A DNA stretch of 46,991 nt from Bacteroidales bacterium (GCA_025454755.1 JALONV010000010.1:1-46991), one strand, 5' to 3'; positions 6,934 through 16,014 are shown, numbered from the stretch's first letter. Notes: generated from the sequence alone by a model not told the origin. Numbers and translations are program-made.

Positions 6934-9735
6934 ATGAAAGTGTTTCGACTAAATATTGTTGCAGCCGTCATTCTTCTTTTAACAGGCTGCGCCACTCCTT
7001 CAATACTTGTTACAAAGGAGCAAAACCTCGGCGACAGCTACTTTAACAATCATGATTACCTGGAGGCTGCAAAGCACTATGAACTCATGCTTAATGCCAG
7101 CAGCAAACTTGGCATTTACCGCAATCTGTCGATGGAATCGGATGTACACAGAAAGATTGCCAACTGCCTGGAAATGACAGGTAATTATGATCAGGCATTT
7201 GTCCATGTTCATGATGCCATGATGCTGGATTCTATTGATAATAACCTTCTTGGCAGGATTGAAGATTATAGGCATGAAGGGAAGATCTTTATTTATATGG
7301 GATCGTATCAGAAGGGAATAGTATCAGTTGAAAAATCCCTTTCACTCAGCGAAGGAATGGAACAGAGCCTGAAAAATGTCCACAGGCTGACCACTGCCGA
7401 TAATTACCTTGTCCTTGCCCAGTTATATGCGGTCCTCGGCAAACCGGACAAATCGCTTAACTATGCAGGCAAAGCTCTTTCTGTCTTCAAACAGGGAGGA
7501 GACCGAAGGGGAGAAATGGAATCATACCTTGCAATGGGCAGCGTTTATTCCGACCTCGGTGACAACACATCCTCACAAAACTTCATTGAACAGTCACTAA
7601 AGATTGCCGGTGAATTGAATGTGGGTACAGCCCGGCATTATCAGCTTCTTGCCTCGATCAACTCATCTCTCGGAAAATTTGAGGAAGCTCTGCGGAATCA
7701 GGAGTCTGCCCTTCAGGATGCCAGGAAATACCGTATTGCGGGACAAATAATCTGGGCCACTGTGGGGATGGGTGATATCTACCGCGATCTTGGCGACCTG
7801 AAACGGGCCGAAAAATACTACAAGCAAGCCCGTGAGGCAAAAGATACAGTCATAAAAAATGGTGCCAGCCTTGATGCATCCCTTGATCTGAGACTGGGGA
7901 ATATTGTTGGCGCAAATGAATACTTCCTGGCAGAAGGCTCTTCAGCGGGGGCAGGTATCTCATCACTGCGCCTCTCTGAGATGATGATCCAGAACAATAA
8001 ACCAGACAGTGCGTTTATTTATCTTGGCCAGTCCGGAGAGATGTTCAGGAAGTCGGGAAACATCCAGGGAATGGCTAATGTCAGGCTTTTAAAAGGCAGC
8101 CTCCTGGTTGACAGAGGTGAAAATGCCAGAGCAGGCCTTTTACTGGATTCTGCTAGACAGGCAACCGACTTTCCGGAAACAGTATGGCAGGCATGGTACC
8201 ACCTGGGAAGGATGTATGAAAACCAGGGGCAGGCTCAAAAAGCAATCGAGTCATACCGGAATTCAATTGGTGTGATTGAAAAGATCAGAGGGGAACTAAC
8301 GATTGATGAATTCAAGAGCATCTATTTCGACAGTAAGAGGCAGGTATATGACAAACTTATTAATCTGCTCCTGAAAGATAACAAACCGGTTGACGCTTTC
8401 CAGATATCGGAGCAGGCAAGGGCAAGAGCATTTTATGATATTCTGTCCAATAAGAAAATTAACTTCAGGGGTTCTGCATCTGGCGACCTTATTGCCATGG
8501 AGCAGGAAAAACGGATTGAGTTGCAGAAACTCAACAAACTGCTTCAGAAAGGCTATAACAGTTCTGCAGAAAGCGGAGGAAGCAGATCAGTTGATGTAAG
8601 GCAGGTAAGAAATGCTCTTGTGCAGGTACAGGAAGAGTATGAAGATATAGTTCGTAAAATAAAACTGAACACTCCTTCATATGCAGAAATGATTGTTCCG
8701 GATCCTGTCAGGCTTGGAGATATACAGTCAAGACTTGATCCCAAGACAGCCGTTCTGGAATACTGGATCAGCGATAAGGAATTGATATTATGGATGATAA
8801 CTCATTCTGAAATACTCCTTAAAAAAACCAGTATAAGCAATGCCAGTCTTGGTTCACTGATAGAGGATGCCAGGAGGTATATTCAATTGAATTCTGCTGC
8901 TGAAATGAAATCAGTCCTGACTGATCTGTACAGGCTGCTTGTCGGTCCGGTGGAATCCAATCTTTCTTCTTTTTCAAATATTGTAATAATTCCAAATCAG
9001 TCACTTCATTTCCTTCCTTTTCAGGCACTGATGAACAAAAAGGGAGAATATCTGGTCCAGAAATTCAATCTGTCATATGCTCCTTCGGCAAGCGTTTATA
9101 TTGTATGCAATGACAGGCTCATAAAAACCGGTTCTAAGTTCATGGGAATGGCATTGTCAGATGTGGAAGTCGGAAATAATATAGGTCTTCCCGGAACAGA
9201 AGATGAGCTGAAAAAAATACTGCCTTTGTTTCCGGATAATACATCGACTTTCGGTTTGCAGAGCACCGAGACATTCGCAAAGGCAAATGCCGGCAACTAT
9301 AATATTCTGCATTTTGCGACACATGGAAGCTATAACTACCGCCAACCTCTCTATTCTTTTTTGCTTTTTCCTCCAGCCGAAACTGATGATGGCAAGCTGA
9401 ATGTTTACGAGGTATTCGAGTTGAACATGAACGCCAGGCTGGTCACGCTGAGTGCATGTGAAACCGGACTGGGGAACATAAGCCAGGGTGATGAGATGAC
9501 AGGATTGAGCAGGGCGTTTCTGTTTGCAGGCTCATCATCGGTCATTGTAAGCTTATGGTCTGTTGCCGATTATCCCACTGCCCTGCTAATGACGAATTTC
9601 TATCGTTATCTCAGGGATCACTCCATGCAGGAAGCTCTTACAATGGCTCAGCGAGATGTGATCAAGCAATTCCCGCAGCCGGCATACTGGGCTCCGTTTA
9701 TCCTGATCGGGAACGGAAATATTTCAGGATATTGA
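6934..9735 (+). CDS. TPR-CHAT lipoprotein (caspase-like protease domain)
   Basis: The protein has 933 residues from the ATG at 6934; an in-frame TTG two codons earlier is less likely. A lipobox (LLLTGC) puts the lipidated Cys near residue 18, so the protein is exported and membrane anchored. Residues ~25-470 are helical tetratricopeptide-type repeats (for example YLEAAKHYELML, AIESYRNSIGVIE). A coiled-coil stretch follows at ~500-590. Residues ~630-930 form a CHAT domain with the catalytic pair in place: His797 in HFATHG and Cys842 in SACETGLG, plus the typical GDEMTGLSRAFLFAG and VIVSLWSV strands. CHAT enzymes are caspase-related cysteine peptidases, here presumably acting in the periplasm or at the outer membrane. 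It is the last gene of the propeller/barrel cluster, 9 bases after barrel B2, and converges on the FN3 gene. Substrate is unknown. Confidence 0.9.
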   Translation: MKVFRLNIVAAVILLLTGCATPSILVTKEQNLGDSYFNNHDYLEAAKHYELMLNASSKLGIYRNLSMESDVHRKIANCLEMTGNYDQAFVHVHDAMMLDSIDNNLLGRIEDYRHEGKIFIYMGSYQKGIVSVEKSLSLSEGMEQSLKNVHRLTTADNYLVLAQLYAVLGKPDKSLNYAGKALSVFKQGGDRRGEMESYLAMGSVYSDLGDNTSSQNFIEQSLKIAGELNVGTARHYQLLASINSSLGKFEEALRNQESALQDARKYRIAGQIIWATVGMGDIYRDLGDLKRAEKYYKQAREAKDTVIKNGASLDASLDLRLGNIVGANEYFLAEGSSAGAGISSLRLSEMMIQNNKPDSAFIYLGQSGEMFRKSGNIQGMANVRLLKGSLLVDRGENARAGLLLDSARQATDFPETVWQAWYHLGRMYENQGQAQKAIESYRNSIGVIEKIRGELTIDEFKSIYFDSKRQVYDKLINLLLKDNKPVDAFQISEQARARAFYDILSNKKINFRGSASGDLIAMEQEKRIELQKLNKLLQKGYNSSAESGGSRSVDVRQVRNALVQVQEEYEDIVRKIKLNTPSYAEMIVPDPVRLGDIQSRLDPKTAVLEYWISDKELILWMITHSEILLKKTSISNASLGSLIEDARRYIQLNSAAEMKSVLTDLYRLLVGPVESNLSSFSNIVIIPNQSLHFLPFQALMNKKGEYLVQKFNLSYAPSASVYIVCNDRLIKTGSKFMGMALSDVEVGNNIGLPGTEDELKKILPLFPDNTSTFGLQSTETFAKANAGNYNILHFATHGSYNYRQPLYSFLLFPPAETDDGKLNVYEVFELNMNARLVTLSACETGLGNISQGDEMTGLSRAFLFAGSSSVIVSLWSVADYPTALLMTNFYRYLRDHSMQEALTMAQRDVIKQFPQPAYWAPFILIGNGNISGY

Positions 9736-9752
9736 ATATTGCGAATTACAAA

Positions 9753-12401
9753 TTATCTGATCTCTACATATAGAGATGGCTTCTTGCCTGAAGGAGCGGT
9801 CTCAATACTATAAAAATCTGTTGCTCTGTAAGCAGTATTTGCCGGCCATGCTATATTATTATCCCTGATCAGAATTCCATAATTCGTTCTCGTCCCGTTT
9901 GCCCAGGCTTGCACAATACTGGTTATATCCACCTGCCATGGCACTGATCCGCTTGTAGGCGGTGCTTTAGTGACATATGGCGAAGTATAATATGATGGTG
10001 TATTTGCAAATGTTATTGTATTGGTATTCCAGGATCCCGCAAGAGGATTTATTATATATGTAGTATTCCAGTCTCCCGGCAGATACTGTACATACAGACT
10101 TAATGTCGCTTTCTGGATGGTGCCGCCACTTATGAAATTGTCAAAATTAAAGTATAAAGTACTTGCTCCAATAAGATAATCATTAACATATACTCCGATT
10201 ATATAGTTGGCTCCGACACCCAGTGAAGAACTTGCGTAAACTTTATTTTTAAGGGTAGCATCATATGATGCATCCATTAACAGGTTATCAAGGGTCGGAT
10301 TGAATGTGAGGTTAAGATATGGTACACTTACACCAACAACATTACTGTATGCCGTATAAGATCCATTTGATTTAGCCCTTACCCTGAAATAAGTTGTCTT
10401 TCCTATATCCACTGCCTCCGGGGTTATAATTTCTGTGTATGGAGAGGTTCTTGTCCCATTCGGATAAGTTACCAGAACCTGGTAACCTGATCCTGAAGAA
10501 TATGACCATTCAAGCTCATAATGATCATCTGTTGATACAAGGCCTGGCCATGTGAAAGTCCAGGAGAGGTTAAATGAGGCGGTTGCTGAAGATGGCCCAG
10601 TAAGAACAATCGAGCTTGCAGCGGCCTGGGTGGTTGCATTGGCACTATTTGTATATGTCGAATTTCCAACGCCATTGTAAGCCCTTACTCTGTAATAATA
10701 AGTCGTAGAAGCTGTCAGTCCTGTATTCTGATAAGTAGTAATATTGGAACTGACAGTGGTTATCTCTGACCAGGTGCTGTTGTCAGGAGACCTTTCAATC
10801 CTGAACCCGCTTTCATTGTTTGAATTGTCAGTCCAGCTCAGGTTGATCTGGCTGCTTGATGCTGCTGTTGCAGTTAGGGATGAAGGAGCTGTGGGTGCGG
10901 TTCCTAATGAAGTTGTATTCGCAGTATTTGAATATGCAGAGTTTCCCGTGCCATTGTATGCTCTTACTCTGTAATAATAAATTGTCGAGGCTGCCAATCC
11001 TGTGTTCTGATATGTTGTAACATTGGCGCTTACCGTGGTTATCTCTGCCCAGGAGCTGTTATTAGGTGATCTTTCAATTCTGAACCCGGTTTCATTATTT
11101 GAGTTGTCAGTCCAGCTCAGGTTTATCTGACTGCTTGATGCTGCTGTTGCAGTAAGGTTGGAAGGAGCAGCCGGCAAGGTACCCGAGGTAGTAGCATTAG
11201 CTGTATTTGAATATCCTGAATTACCTGAACCATTATAAGACCTGACTCTGTAATAATAGGTTGTTGAAGCAGTTAAGCCTGTGTTCTGATATGTTGTGGT
11301 ATTGGCTGTTGGCGTTGCTATTTCGGTCCACCCTGTTGAACCGTCAGGTGATCTTTCGACTTTGAACCCGGTTTCATTGTTTGAATTGTCAGTCCAGCTC
11401 AGGTTGATCTGGCTGCTTGATGCTGCTGTTGCAGTAAGAGTGGATGGAGCAGTTGGACCAGTTCCTGTGGTAGTTGCATTAGCAGAGTTCGAATATCCGG
11501 AATTTCCGGATGCATTATATGCCCTGACCCTGTAATAATATGTGGTTGAAGCAGTCAAGCCTGTGTTCTGATATGTTGTAACATTGGCACTGACTGTTGT
11601 TATCTCTGCCCAGGTGCTGTTATCAGGTGATCTTTCAATCCTGAACCCGGTTTCATTATTTGAGTTGTCAGTCCAGCTCAGGTTGATCTGACTGCTCGAT
11701 GCTGCTGTGGCAGTGAGGTTAGATGGAGCAGTCGGTGCGCTTACCGAGGCTGTTGTTGCATTTGCATTGTTTGAGTACGTGGAATTGCCTGAAGTATTAT
11801 AAGCCCTGACCCTGTAATAGTAAATCGTAGCAGCTGTTAAACCAGTGTTTTGATATGTTGTCGTATTTGCTGCGGTTGTGGCTATCTCACTCCATCCTGT
11901 AGATCCATCTGCTGATCTTTCAATCCTGAAACCTGTTTCATCATTTGAGTTATCTGTCCAGCTGAGGTTAATCTGGGTACTCGATGCTGCAGTCGCAGTC
12001 AGGTTCGATGGTGCAGTAGGTACAGCAGGACCTGATGAAAGAGTTGTTCCTGAAACCGTTGAGGTGTAATCAGAGTTCCCGACACTGTTATAAGCCCTTA
12101 CTTTGAAATAATATGTTGTTGAGGCAGAAAGACCGGAGTTTTTATAGGTTGTCTTTCCTGCGCTAACAGTACCGACTTCAGACCAGCTGAAGTTATTAAT
12201 TGACCTTTCAATTTTAAAACCTGTTTCATTATTTGAATTATCGGTCCACGAAAGATTAATCTCACTCGATGAGGATACCGTTGCCGTAAGACCAGATGGT
12301 GTTTTAGGAACGATAGCTTGCTCAACCTCATCCTTTTTACATGTATTTAATGAAATCAATACAACAAAAGCGAATAACAGGGGAACAAACCAGCTTTTCA
12401 T
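9753..12401 (-). CDS. Lipoprotein with seven FN3 domains and a C-terminal DNRLRE domain
   Basis: The protein has 882 residues. The signal ends in a lipobox (SLNTC), so it is a membrane-anchored lipoprotein. Six nearly identical fibronectin type III modules follow, each ~93 residues and marked by INLSWTDNSNNETGF and TYYYRVRAYN. A seventh, divergent module comes next (~residues 600-695). The C-terminal ~170 residues match the DNRLRE/CBM96-like fold (KATLSLYV, VDITSIVQAWANG, NYGILIRDN, PSLYVEIR), a beta-sandwich often linked to carbohydrate or cell-wall surfaces. There is no catalytic domain and no T9SS sorting signal. It probably acts as a surface adhesin or spacer-type binding protein. It converges on the CHAT gene with a 17-base gap. 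The near-identity of the modules points to recent internal duplication or gene conversion. Confidence 0.85.
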   Translation of the reverse strand: MKSWFVPLLFAFVVLISLNTCKKDEVEQAIVPKTPSGLTATVSSSSEINLSWTDNSNNETGFKIERSINNFSWSEVGTVSAGKTTYKNSGLSASTTYYFKVRAYNSVGNSDYTSTVSGTTLSSGPAVPTAPSNLTATAASSTQINLSWTDNSNDETGFRIERSADGSTGWSEIATTAANTTTYQNTGLTAATIYYYRVRAYNTSGNSTYSNNANATTASVSAPTAPSNLTATAASSSQINLSWTDNSNNETGFRIERSPDNSTWAEITTVSANVTTYQNTGLTASTTYYYRVRAYNASGNSGYSNSANATTTGTGPTAPSTLTATAASSSQINLSWTDNSNNETGFKVERSPDGSTGWTEIATPTANTTTYQNTGLTASTTYYYRVRSYNGSGNSGYSNTANATTSGTLPAAPSNLTATAASSSQINLSWTDNSNNETGFRIERSPNNSSWAEITTVSANVTTYQNTGLAASTIYYYRVRAYNGTGNSAYSNTANTTSLGTAPTAPSSLTATAASSSQINLSWTDNSNNESGFRIERSPDNSTWSEITTVSSNITTYQNTGLTASTTYYYRVRAYNGVGNSTYTNSANATTQAAASSIVLTGPSSATASFNLSWTFTWPGLVSTDDHYELEWSYSSGSGYQVLVTYPNGTRTSPYTEIITPEAVDIGKTTYFRVRAKSNGSYTAYSNVVGVSVPYLNLTFNPTLDNLLMDASYDATLKNKVYASSSLGVGANYIIGVYVNDYLIGASTLYFNFDNFISGGTIQKATLSLYVQYLPGDWNTTYIINPLAGSWNTNTITFANTPSYYTSPYVTKAPPTSGSVPWQVDITSIVQAWANGTRTNYGILIRDNNIAWPANTAYRATDFYSIETAPSGKKPSLYVEIR
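10620..12310 (-). repeat. Six tandem ~280-bp coding repeats (FN3 modules)
   Basis: The block around GTCCAGCTCAGGTTGATCTG (plus-strand view) recurs at 10831, 11110, 11392, 11671, 11956 and 12244, at intervals of 279-288 bases, all multiples of three. Each period encodes one FN3 module. The central copies are highly similar at DNA level, more so than protein constraint alone would need. Confidence 0.88.
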
Positions 12402-12608
12402 AGTTAAAATTCAGTTTTGTCAATAAACGGATGTCTATAAAAGTAAGAGAAAGTCATACTTGAGAGGCGCTGCATATTAATATTCAATAGGCAAAAGGCA
12501 AAGTCCAAATCAAATTTACATCATATTCTTTTTGTCTGGGATATTTTGATCAAAAATAATCTGTTATTGATCAAATTCATATTATTCACATTCTTTAACC
12601 AGATTGCG

Positions 12609-12616
12609 TATTTTTG
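12609..12616 (+). promoter_or_regulatory. Bacteroidota-type -7 box (TATTTTTG) before rRNA methyltransferase gene
   Basis: TATTTTTG fits the TAnnTTTG consensus of the Bacteroidota primary sigma factor. Transcription would start around 12622-12624. That would place the first ATG (12621) at or before the transcript start, which favours the second in-frame ATG at 12630. No convincing -33 TTTG was found. Confidence 0.4.
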
Positions 12617-12629
12617 TTGAATGACTCAC

Positions 12630-13991
12630 ATGGATTTTTTCCCGGAAAAGTTCCGGTTCAGGATTGCAGAACAGGATTATATAGATCCCGGAATTCTTTT
12701 TAAAGCTTTAAGTGAGCCTTCCCCTGTAAGCATCAGGACAAATTCTGAAAAATGGAGCAAACAGCCGGATTGCTTAAGACAGGTTCCATGGTGTAAAAGT
12801 GGCTGGTATCTTGAATCAAGGCCTTCCTTTACACTTGACCCTCTTTTTCATGCAGGATGCTACTATCCTCAGGAAGCTTCCAGCATGTTCCTGGAAAAGG
12901 TTTTTATGCAAGCAACAGAAAACCGGAAGGATATCAGGGTCCTTGATCTGTGTGGAGCCCCCGGAGGAAAAAGCACCCATCTCTCTTCACTGATCGGTAC
13001 AGATGGTTTCCTGGTCTCTAACGAAGTAATAAGGTCAAGGGCTTTAATCCTGGCTGAAAACCTTGCCAAATGGGGTTTATCCAATTACATGGTGACACAG
13101 AGCGATCCTTCCTCTTTCAGCAGGCTCCGGGGCTTCTTTGATATGATCCTGGTGGATGCACCATGCTCGGGCGAAGGAATGTTCAGAGATCCTGTTGCTG
13201 TAAATGAGTGGTCTGAAGAGAATGCCGTTCACTGTTCAGTAAGACAGAAAAGAATACTCATGGATGTCTGGCCGGCTCTCAGGGAAAACGGAATACTGAT
13301 CTACAGCACCTGTACTTTTAATCCGGATGAAAATGAAAAGAATATTAAATGGCTCCTGGCAAAAGAGGAAGCAGAGTCGGTAAAACTGGATGTCTCGGTT
13401 TATGAAGGAATAACAGAAATAGATATTGAAGGTGTCCATGGCTACGGGTTCTATCCCGGCAGAATCCATGGAGAAGGACTTTTTATTTCGGTTCTGAGGA
13501 AGAAGGGCAGATGTGGAAAGCTGTCAGACAAAATAAAAAAAATGATTAGCCCGAATATAGGAAGTGAAGAAAAAACCAGGGCAAGGGAGTGGAGTACATT
13601 CTCTGAATTGAGTCTTTTCAAGTGGGGAGACGATATCCTGGCAATACCATTCAACTATGATGATCTTCAACTTCTTTCAGGAGCATTGAAGATCATCACT
13701 ACAGGGACAAGGATCTGTACTGTAAAAGGGAAAGACTATCTCCCTTCGCATGAAATAGCAATGTCGGTTCGTTTAAAAAAGAACCAATTTCCTTCAACTG
13801 AACTCAGTCTCCCGGATGCTTTGTCGTACCTGCGCAGGGATAATTTCAATGTCCGGTTTGCAGAAAGAGGCTGGAATTTAGTGACTTACAATGGGATTAA
13901 CCTCGGATTCGTGAACAATATCGGAAACAGGTTCAACAACTATTACCCGGTTGAATGGAGAATCCGAATGAGAAAGACAGAAAATGGCTGA
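12630..13991 (+). CDS. NOL1/NOP2/Sun-family rRNA cytosine-C5 methyltransferase (RsmF-like)
   Basis: The product is 453 residues from the ATG at 12630, chosen because of the -7 box at 12609-12616; an in-frame ATG at 12621 would add three residues. It is an S-adenosylmethionine-dependent RNA m5C methyltransferase. Visible motifs are the SAM-binding LDLCGAPGGKSTHL (around residue 108), DAPCSGEGMFRDP (Cys179, release) and YSTCTF (Cys228, the attacking cysteine), in the order expected for RsmB/RsmF enzymes. The C-terminal ~130 residues (ending in FVNNIGNRFNNYYPVEWRI) are the RsmF-type RNA-binding extension common in Bacteroidota. The exact rRNA position cannot be read. The stop overlaps the start of the next gene by 8 bases, implying coupled translation. 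Confidence 0.88.
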   Translation: MDFFPEKFRFRIAEQDYIDPGILFKALSEPSPVSIRTNSEKWSKQPDCLRQVPWCKSGWYLESRPSFTLDPLFHAGCYYPQEASSMFLEKVFMQATENRKDIRVLDLCGAPGGKSTHLSSLIGTDGFLVSNEVIRSRALILAENLAKWGLSNYMVTQSDPSSFSRLRGFFDMILVDAPCSGEGMFRDPVAVNEWSEENAVHCSVRQKRILMDVWPALRENGILIYSTCTFNPDENEKNIKWLLAKEEAESVKLDVSVYEGITEIDIEGVHGYGFYPGRIHGEGLFISVLRKKGRCGKLSDKIKKMISPNIGSEEKTRAREWSTFSELSLFKWGDDILAIPFNYDDLQLLSGALKIITTGTRICTVKGKDYLPSHEIAMSVRLKKNQFPSTELSLPDALSYLRRDNFNVRFAERGWNLVTYNGINLGFVNNIGNRFNNYYPVEWRIRMRKTENG

Positions 13992-15141
13992 TGATTTTCA
14001 AATATTTGTTAAGCCTGTCGGAGCTGCATGCAACCTTGCCTGCAGGTATTGCTATTACTTAGGCAAAAAAGATCTTTACCGGAGTGCCGGCACTTTGAAA
14101 ATGAGTGGCGATATTCTTGAAAAATATATAAAACAACATATCGATGCGTCATATGATGATCCGGTTTTCTTTTCATGGCATGGCGGTGAACCACTCCTGG
14201 CCGGCATCGATTTTTACAAAAAGGCAGTTGCCCTGCAGAAGAAATATCTTCCATCCGGCAGGGCTGCGGTAAATGGAATACAGACCAATGGAACACTGCT
14301 CAACGATGAATGGGGGCATTTCCTTAAGTTGGAGAATTTCATTACAGGTATAAGTATTGACGGGCCGGCTGATCTTCATGATAAGCACCGTCTTACGCCG
14401 GCAGGTCAGAAAACATTTGAAAAAGTGCTTAAGGGATATAAGGTACTCCGGAAGCACGAAATAACTACTGAGATATTATGCGTGTTAAGTTCTGATAATT
14501 CTCCTTACCCGTCCGAAGTATATAACTTCTTCAGGTCGATTGGAGCCATTTATCTGACATTTCTTCCACTAGTCGAAAGAGATTATTCAAAAACCTCAGG
14601 AGTGACCGATGCATCAGTCAGTCCTGATAAATATGGTCAATTCCTTTCCTCCGTTTTTGATGAATGGATCATGCAAGACATAGGTAAAATAAAGATCCAG
14701 ATCTTTGAAGAAGCTCTCCGTGCTGCATTCAATCAGGAGCATACACTATGCATATTTAAGGTCGATTGCGGCGGAGTGCCTGTTATAGAACACAATGGCG
14801 ATTTCTATTCATGCGATCATTTTGTTGACAGAGAACACTTTATTGGCAATATTAATAGAAGCTCTCTTGAGGATCTTCTTGCCAGCCAGGGACAGAAAGC
14901 ATTCGGATTGGCAAAATCAAAAACTCTTCCCCGCTATTGTGTTGACTGTGACGTTCTTTCGATGTGCAATGGCGAATGCCCTAAGAACAGATTCATTACT
15001 ACCCCCGGTGGGGAACCGGGACTGAATTATCTATGCGCAGGTTATAAGCTTTTCTTTAACCACTGCAAACCATTTATTGAAGCACTGAGGGAAATCTGGT
15101 TGCAACAGCAAACAACCGGCAGCCTGTCGCCTGATGCCTGA
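13984..15141 (+). CDS. Radical SAM anaerobic sulfatase maturase family (SPASM) protein
   Basis: The protein has 385 residues. The radical SAM cluster motif is Cys16-x3-Cys20-x2-Cys23 (CNLACRYC), followed by FSWHGGEPLL and the SIDGP segment typical of anSME enzymes. The C-terminal SPASM region carries the auxiliary iron-sulfur ligands (VDCGGVPV, YSCDHFVD, YCVDCDVLSMCNGECPKNRF, LNYLCAGY). anSME enzymes oxidise an active-site Cys or Ser of sulfatases to formylglycine in the cytoplasm. No sulfatase is present in this window, so its client lies elsewhere. The gene overlaps the methyltransferase gene by 8 bases. Its last residues (GSLSPDA) come from simple repetitive DNA that runs into the gap, so the tail may not be conserved. 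Confidence 0.88.
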   Translation: MADDFQIFVKPVGAACNLACRYCYYLGKKDLYRSAGTLKMSGDILEKYIKQHIDASYDDPVFFSWHGGEPLLAGIDFYKKAVALQKKYLPSGRAAVNGIQTNGTLLNDEWGHFLKLENFITGISIDGPADLHDKHRLTPAGQKTFEKVLKGYKVLRKHEITTEILCVLSSDNSPYPSEVYNFFRSIGAIYLTFLPLVERDYSKTSGVTDASVSPDKYGQFLSSVFDEWIMQDIGKIKIQIFEEALRAAFNQEHTLCIFKVDCGGVPVIEHNGDFYSCDHFVDREHFIGNINRSSLEDLLASQGQKAFGLAKSKTLPRYCVDCDVLSMCNGECPKNRFITTPGGEPGLNYLCAGYKLFFNHCKPFIEALREIWLQQQTTGSLSPDA

Positions 15142-15156
15142 CGCCCTTCGCCCTCT

Positions 15157-16014
15157 TTATTTCAGTTTCTCCTTAAAGAATCCCACCGTTCTCTGCCAGG
15201 CCAGTTTTGCTGCAGTTTCATTGTACCTGCCGGCATTGGTGTCGTTGTTAAATCCGTGACCTGTCCCAGGATAGCTGAAAATCTGGTATTCAATATTATT
15301 CTTTTTCAACGCCTCTTCGAATGCTGCGATTCCTGCATTTATGCCTGCATCGTTTTCAGCATAATGTGCCATAACAGGCGCTTTGATCTTTGCCACCTCT
15401 TCAGCCGATGGTTGTCTGCCATAATATGGAACGGCTGCATCGAGTTCGGGTGAGTTGACAGCAACCTGGTTTGTCATTGCGCCGCCCCAGCAGAATCCTG
15501 TGCACCCTACTTTTCCGTTTGAATTCGGGTGTGTCTGCAGGTATTTAACCGCAGCAACAAAATTTTTTATGGTTTCCTCGCTGTTCAGTTGTTTAAACAA
15601 AGCCCCGACATCACTTACATCTTCAGGTGTGCCTCCAACGGGAGAAAGTGCATCAGGTGCCAGTGAAAGAAATCCCTCCATTGCCATGCGTTTTGTAACA
15701 TCCTGTATATGAGGAACTAATCCCCTGTTCTCATGTATTACGATAACAGCAGGGAATTTCTTGCCTTTCTTCGGTCTTGCCAGAAAGGCACGCATTTCAC
15801 CTGTCTGACAGGGGTATTTGATGAATTCAGTGATTAACTCAGGTTCTCCTTCTGGTTTCCTGCCTGAAATTAATTCATTCTCTTCGAGTACAGGAAGAAG
15901 GAGCATTGCTCCGGCCATGCTTCCTGTATAGAGAGCCAGTTTCCTTAAAAAATCCCTCCGGTTGAGTTCCCCTTTCCGGTAGCCATGAAAAAGTTCTGAA
16001 ATGTTTTTATCCAT
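15157..16014 (-). CDS. Dienelactone hydrolase family protein with Tat signal
   Basis: The protein has 285 residues. The N-terminus carries a twin-arginine motif (NRRDFLRKLALY, Arg19-Arg20) followed by a hydrophobic stretch, predicting folded export by the Tat system. The rest is an alpha/beta hydrolase of the dienelactone hydrolase family. The catalytic triad is visible: Cys175 in GFCWGG, Asp222 in YAENDAG and His253 in GTGHGFNND, with the conserved Glu95 in HENRG. These enzymes hydrolyse lactones or esters; the natural substrate here is unknown. It converges on the radical SAM gene (15-base gap) and diverges from fhs (110-base gap). Confidence 0.88.
   Translation of the reverse strand: MDKNISELFHGYRKGELNRRDFLRKLALYTGSMAGAMLLLPVLEENELISGRKPEGEPELITEFIKYPCQTGEMRAFLARPKKGKKFPAVIVIHENRGLVPHIQDVTKRMAMEGFLSLAPDALSPVGGTPEDVSDVGALFKQLNSEETIKNFVAAVKYLQTHPNSNGKVGCTGFCWGGAMTNQVAVNSPELDAAVPYYGRQPSAEEVAKIKAPVMAHYAENDAGINAGIAAFEEALKKNNIEYQIFSYPGTGHGFNNDTNAGRYNETAAKLAWQRTVGFFKEKLK

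Noticed and set aside
6934-9735. CHAT protein as part of a type III-E CRISPR (Craspase) system
   Set aside because: No cas7-11-like gene or array is nearby, and the protein carries a lipoprotein signal that would export it.
10744-12069. Three similar plus-strand ORFs of 63-79 codons in the FN3 gene
   Set aside because: They resemble each other only because they are antisense shadows of the repeated FN3 DNA.
10620-12310. Regularly spaced repeats resembling a CRISPR array
   Set aside because: The period is ~280 bases, all units are in frame in one long gene and encode FN3 modules; no cas genes are present.
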